A DNA stretch of 50,853 bases from Candidatus Eiseniibacteriota bacterium (GTDB lineage Bacteria > Eisenbacteria > RBG-16-71-46 > CAIMUX01): assembly GCA_029569475.1 (NCBI GenBank), contig JAKQSZ010000042.1, forward strand, positions 1 to 50,853. Direction: 5' to 3'. A program made the translations under genes and the position numbers. Numbering within the stretch: position 1 is the first letter of the stretch; every line of letters starts with the position of its first letter. Below the pieces are notes generated by a model. It ran no database searches. It was not told the DNA's origin and saw nothing but the letters and a program-made list of their open reading frames with translations. Shown here piece after piece: positions 49,111 to 50,853 of this stretch.

Positions 49111-50429
49111 TCGAGGTCCCGGGAGGGGTCCTGGCAGCCCGAAGAGCGCCGCACGAACATGGCGCCGGCCTGCCATCACCCTTCGCTCCTCGTCATCCGT
49201 TACGGCGATCTGGGATACACCTACCCGCTTCTGATCTTCCACGCGGATGGGCCGGTCGGCGGCGCGACGGAGCTGTGGTACCAGCTCTGGTCGCGGACCG
49301 CGCTGCTCTCTCCCGATGATGGCGTGCCCTCCGCCGGCGGCAACCTGGGCGGGTTCTTCATCGAAGAAATGACCTGCAACAACATGCCCGGCTCCTTCAC
49401 GCCCACAAGAGCGTGTTGGGTCGATGGAGAGGGGGATCAGGATGTGATCCGAACAGCCTGGGTCCGGGATCCGTCCAAACAGGGAGGCGATACCCTGGAC
49501 GTGGACGGTCCGGCGGCGACGGCGATCGGCGCGCGCGAGGGATACCCGCAGGCCACGATGCTGCAGGTCTGGAGCGGAATGCACAACGGGGCGCCGGCCT
49601 TGCTGGCGAGGGAGGGAGCACGGCCGGATGCATCCGGCACGAACTCATCCCGGTAACGCCCCTGCTCCTGGGACCGGCCGGAGATCCTCCCACGCGGATC
49701 CGTGCGCTGGAGGTTTGCTCGCAGGAACCGGTCTGGGTCGAGGGCTATCTCGGGATCGAGGGCGCCTTGGAGGACGCTTTGCGCTGGGACGACACCCAGG
49801 AGCCGTGGGTCCAATACACCACGGACTCGGACGGGTGGATCACCTTCAACCTGCGCGGCGGGGGATGCGCCGAGGCGGGAACCGCCGCGGTCTACGGCGG
49901 GTCCTTCTGCTATCTCGAGTATCCGGGCGCCAAGTCGCCGGATGTGAACGGGGACTGCCTGGTCGGCCAGGATGACCGCGACTATGTCGTGGCGCGTCTG
50001 GGGTCGGATGACTTCTGCGGAGACGTCGACGGAAACGGGATCGTGGATGCCGCGGACCTGGAGGTGGTCGACGGCACGCTGGGGGACTACTGCACGCAGC
50101 TCAGTTCCGGGGTGCAGCCGCCGGAGGCCGGCTCCCTGATGCACGGGATGGGGATCCTGGCTCACCCGAATCCGGCCCGGAGCGTGGTCCGGCTGCTCGT
50201 CACCGGCGGCATGGAACGGAGCGTGGCCGGAGTCTCCGAAGAGTGGGAGATCGCAATCTTTGACGCGGGCGGGCGAGAGGTGCGGAGGCTGGCGGCGGGC
50301 CGCGGGCCGCGGTGGGTCCAGTGGGACCTGACCGACGATGCGGGTCGTGACGTGGGATCCGGGTGGTACATGGCCGTGTTCAGGTCCGATGAGGGAAAGG
50401 TGTGCGGGTCGGTGTTGGTGGCGAGGTAG
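49101..50429 (+). pseudogene. 5'-truncated, frameshifted secreted dockerin protein with FlgD-like tail
   Basis: Coding text begins within the toxin-antitoxin promoter, IYSRSREGSWQPEERRTNMA, typical of BNR/sialidase-like surface proteins ('IYYSxxxxGxW..pxrlT'), and runs to 49656 without a start codon or signal peptide. Near 49618-49625 the frame changes, and the second frame continues CIRHELIPVTPLLLG, YLGIEGALEDALRWDD, then a dockerin-like pair (DVNGDCLVGQDDRDYV, CGDVDGNGIVDAADLEVVDG) and the Ig tail (LAHPNPARSVVRLL, WDLTDDAGRDVGSGWYMAVF, ending SVLVAR). So the gene lacks its 5' end and also carries an indel. Confidence 0.7.
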
Positions 50430-50480
50430 ACGAAGCCATCCGCAATGCGCCTCGCAACCATCGCCATTCTGCTCTCTTAC

Positions 50481-50714
50481 GCTTCAATGGGGCCGCGGCC
50501 TCGCAGCCGCGGATGTATGGCCCAGAACTCACGCTCCTCGGCCATCGCGTGATCGATGCTTCAATGGGGCCGCGGCCTCGCAGCCGCGGATGTCGGCGGC
50601 AACGTGCAGACTTTTGCACGTGTCTTTCTTGCTTCAATGGGGCCGCGGCCTCGCAGCCGCGGATGTCGTGCAGATTTGCACTTCGATCGGCCACGTCAGT
50701 TGGCTTCAATGGGG
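50481..50714 (-). CRISPR. Short CRISPR array: three 36-base repeats plus a truncated fourth
   Basis: Identical 36-base repeats at 50481-50516, 50558-50593 and 50631-50666 start GCTTCAATGGGG, contain a perfect 7-bp stem (CCGCGGC, CTCGCA, GCCGCGG) and end ATGT. A fourth, at 50703-50714, keeps only GCTTCAATGGGG. Spacers are 41, 37 and 36 bases and unrelated in sequence except for a shared motif in spacers 2 and 3. Read on the minus strand the repeat ends ATTGAAGC, like the 8-base 5' handle of class 1 crRNAs, so minus-strand transcription is likely. No cas gene lies in the window; the system may continue beyond its right edge or the array may be orphaned. Confidence 0.93.
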
Positions 50715-50853
50715 TAAGCGGTCAACCTGCGGAGTCAGCCTCCGGCACCGACTGACCCCGGTCCGGCACGGTCGATGTGGGACCGTAGCGGGGCGGACGA
50801 GAAGCGCTCCTTCCACAGGCGCGGCGTAAGGTCCGCCACCTCCCGGGCCGGGT
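50715..50853. other. Sequence flanking the CRISPR array, no gene recognised
   Basis: 140 bases to the window end. If the array is transcribed on the minus strand this would be the leader side, but it is not AT-rich as leaders often are. Confidence 0.35.

Noticed and set aside
1..50853. tRNA or rRNA genes
   Set aside because: I looked for TTCGA-type T loops with matching acceptor stems and for conserved rRNA text on both strands and found none outside coding sequence.

Overview
High-GC chromosomal DNA, roughly two thirds G+C by eye, with dense short operons. Three intact secreted proteins (9777-10670, 15663-17282, 18517-20511) and one broken one (49101-50429) end in the same FlgD/T9SS-like Ig tail: a PNP motif, then WDGRD or similar, then a basic VVIR or VLVAR end. 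That tail, together with dockerin, choice-of-anchor and LVIVD proteins and repeated pairing of sigma factors with CHAT or kinase-TPR genes, suggests an uncultured FCB-group bacterium such as Candidatus Eisenbacteria or a relative. This is inference; no rRNA or tRNA gene is visible.

Layout. 1-4.7 kb: broken M48 peptidase, membrane-anchored protein, rubrerythrin, HMA metal-binding protein, a YetF pair and a GIY-YIG-like protein. 4.9-9.0 kb: PHP-glycosyltransferase fusion followed by a second GT4 enzyme. 9.7-20.5 kb: envelope and signalling block with a choice-of-anchor V protein, ECF sigma, companion protein, giant TPR-CHAT protease, secreted subtilisin, an antisense CHAT remnant, a lipoprotein and a transglutaminase-like protein. 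20.5-20.9 kb: the 3' end of a group II intron. 21-31.4 kb: core genes (pepF-type peptidase, TMTC-like GT-C, radA, ispD, ispF, SpoIIE/RsbU-type phosphatase, ddl). 31.4-40.5 kb: two DUF membrane proteins, proC, a run of broken genes (transposon remnant, LVIVD, GNAT, methyltransferase), and a multicopper oxidase beside an FAD oxidoreductase. 40.9-45.5 kb: second signalling operon (divergent sigma, Ser/Thr kinase-TPR, small beta protein), DUF3788 and a methyltransferase. 45.6-50.4 kb: two divergent secreted paralogues, an Xre/MbcA-RES toxin-antitoxin pair whose toxin is cut by a second proC fragment, and a frameshifted dockerin protein. 50.48-50.71 kb: a short CRISPR array without visible cas genes.

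How parts may work together. Two loci place a sigma factor directly upstream of a large TPR protein with a signalling head (CHAT protease in one, kinase in the other), which looks like two versions of one regulatory plan. The IspD/IspF, Ddl and glycosyltransferase genes serve isoprenoid, peptidoglycan and surface-glycan supply.

The least explained features are (a) degenerate tandem repeats that start at the stop codons of three unrelated genes and appear to be copies of their 3' ends, (b) the RES-proC chimera, (c) CRISPR spacers 2 and 3, which share a motif, and (d) the paired secreted proteins sharing a TSWG-x-IK C-terminal tail. Several single-base frameshifts in otherwise good genes could be real decay or assembly errors.
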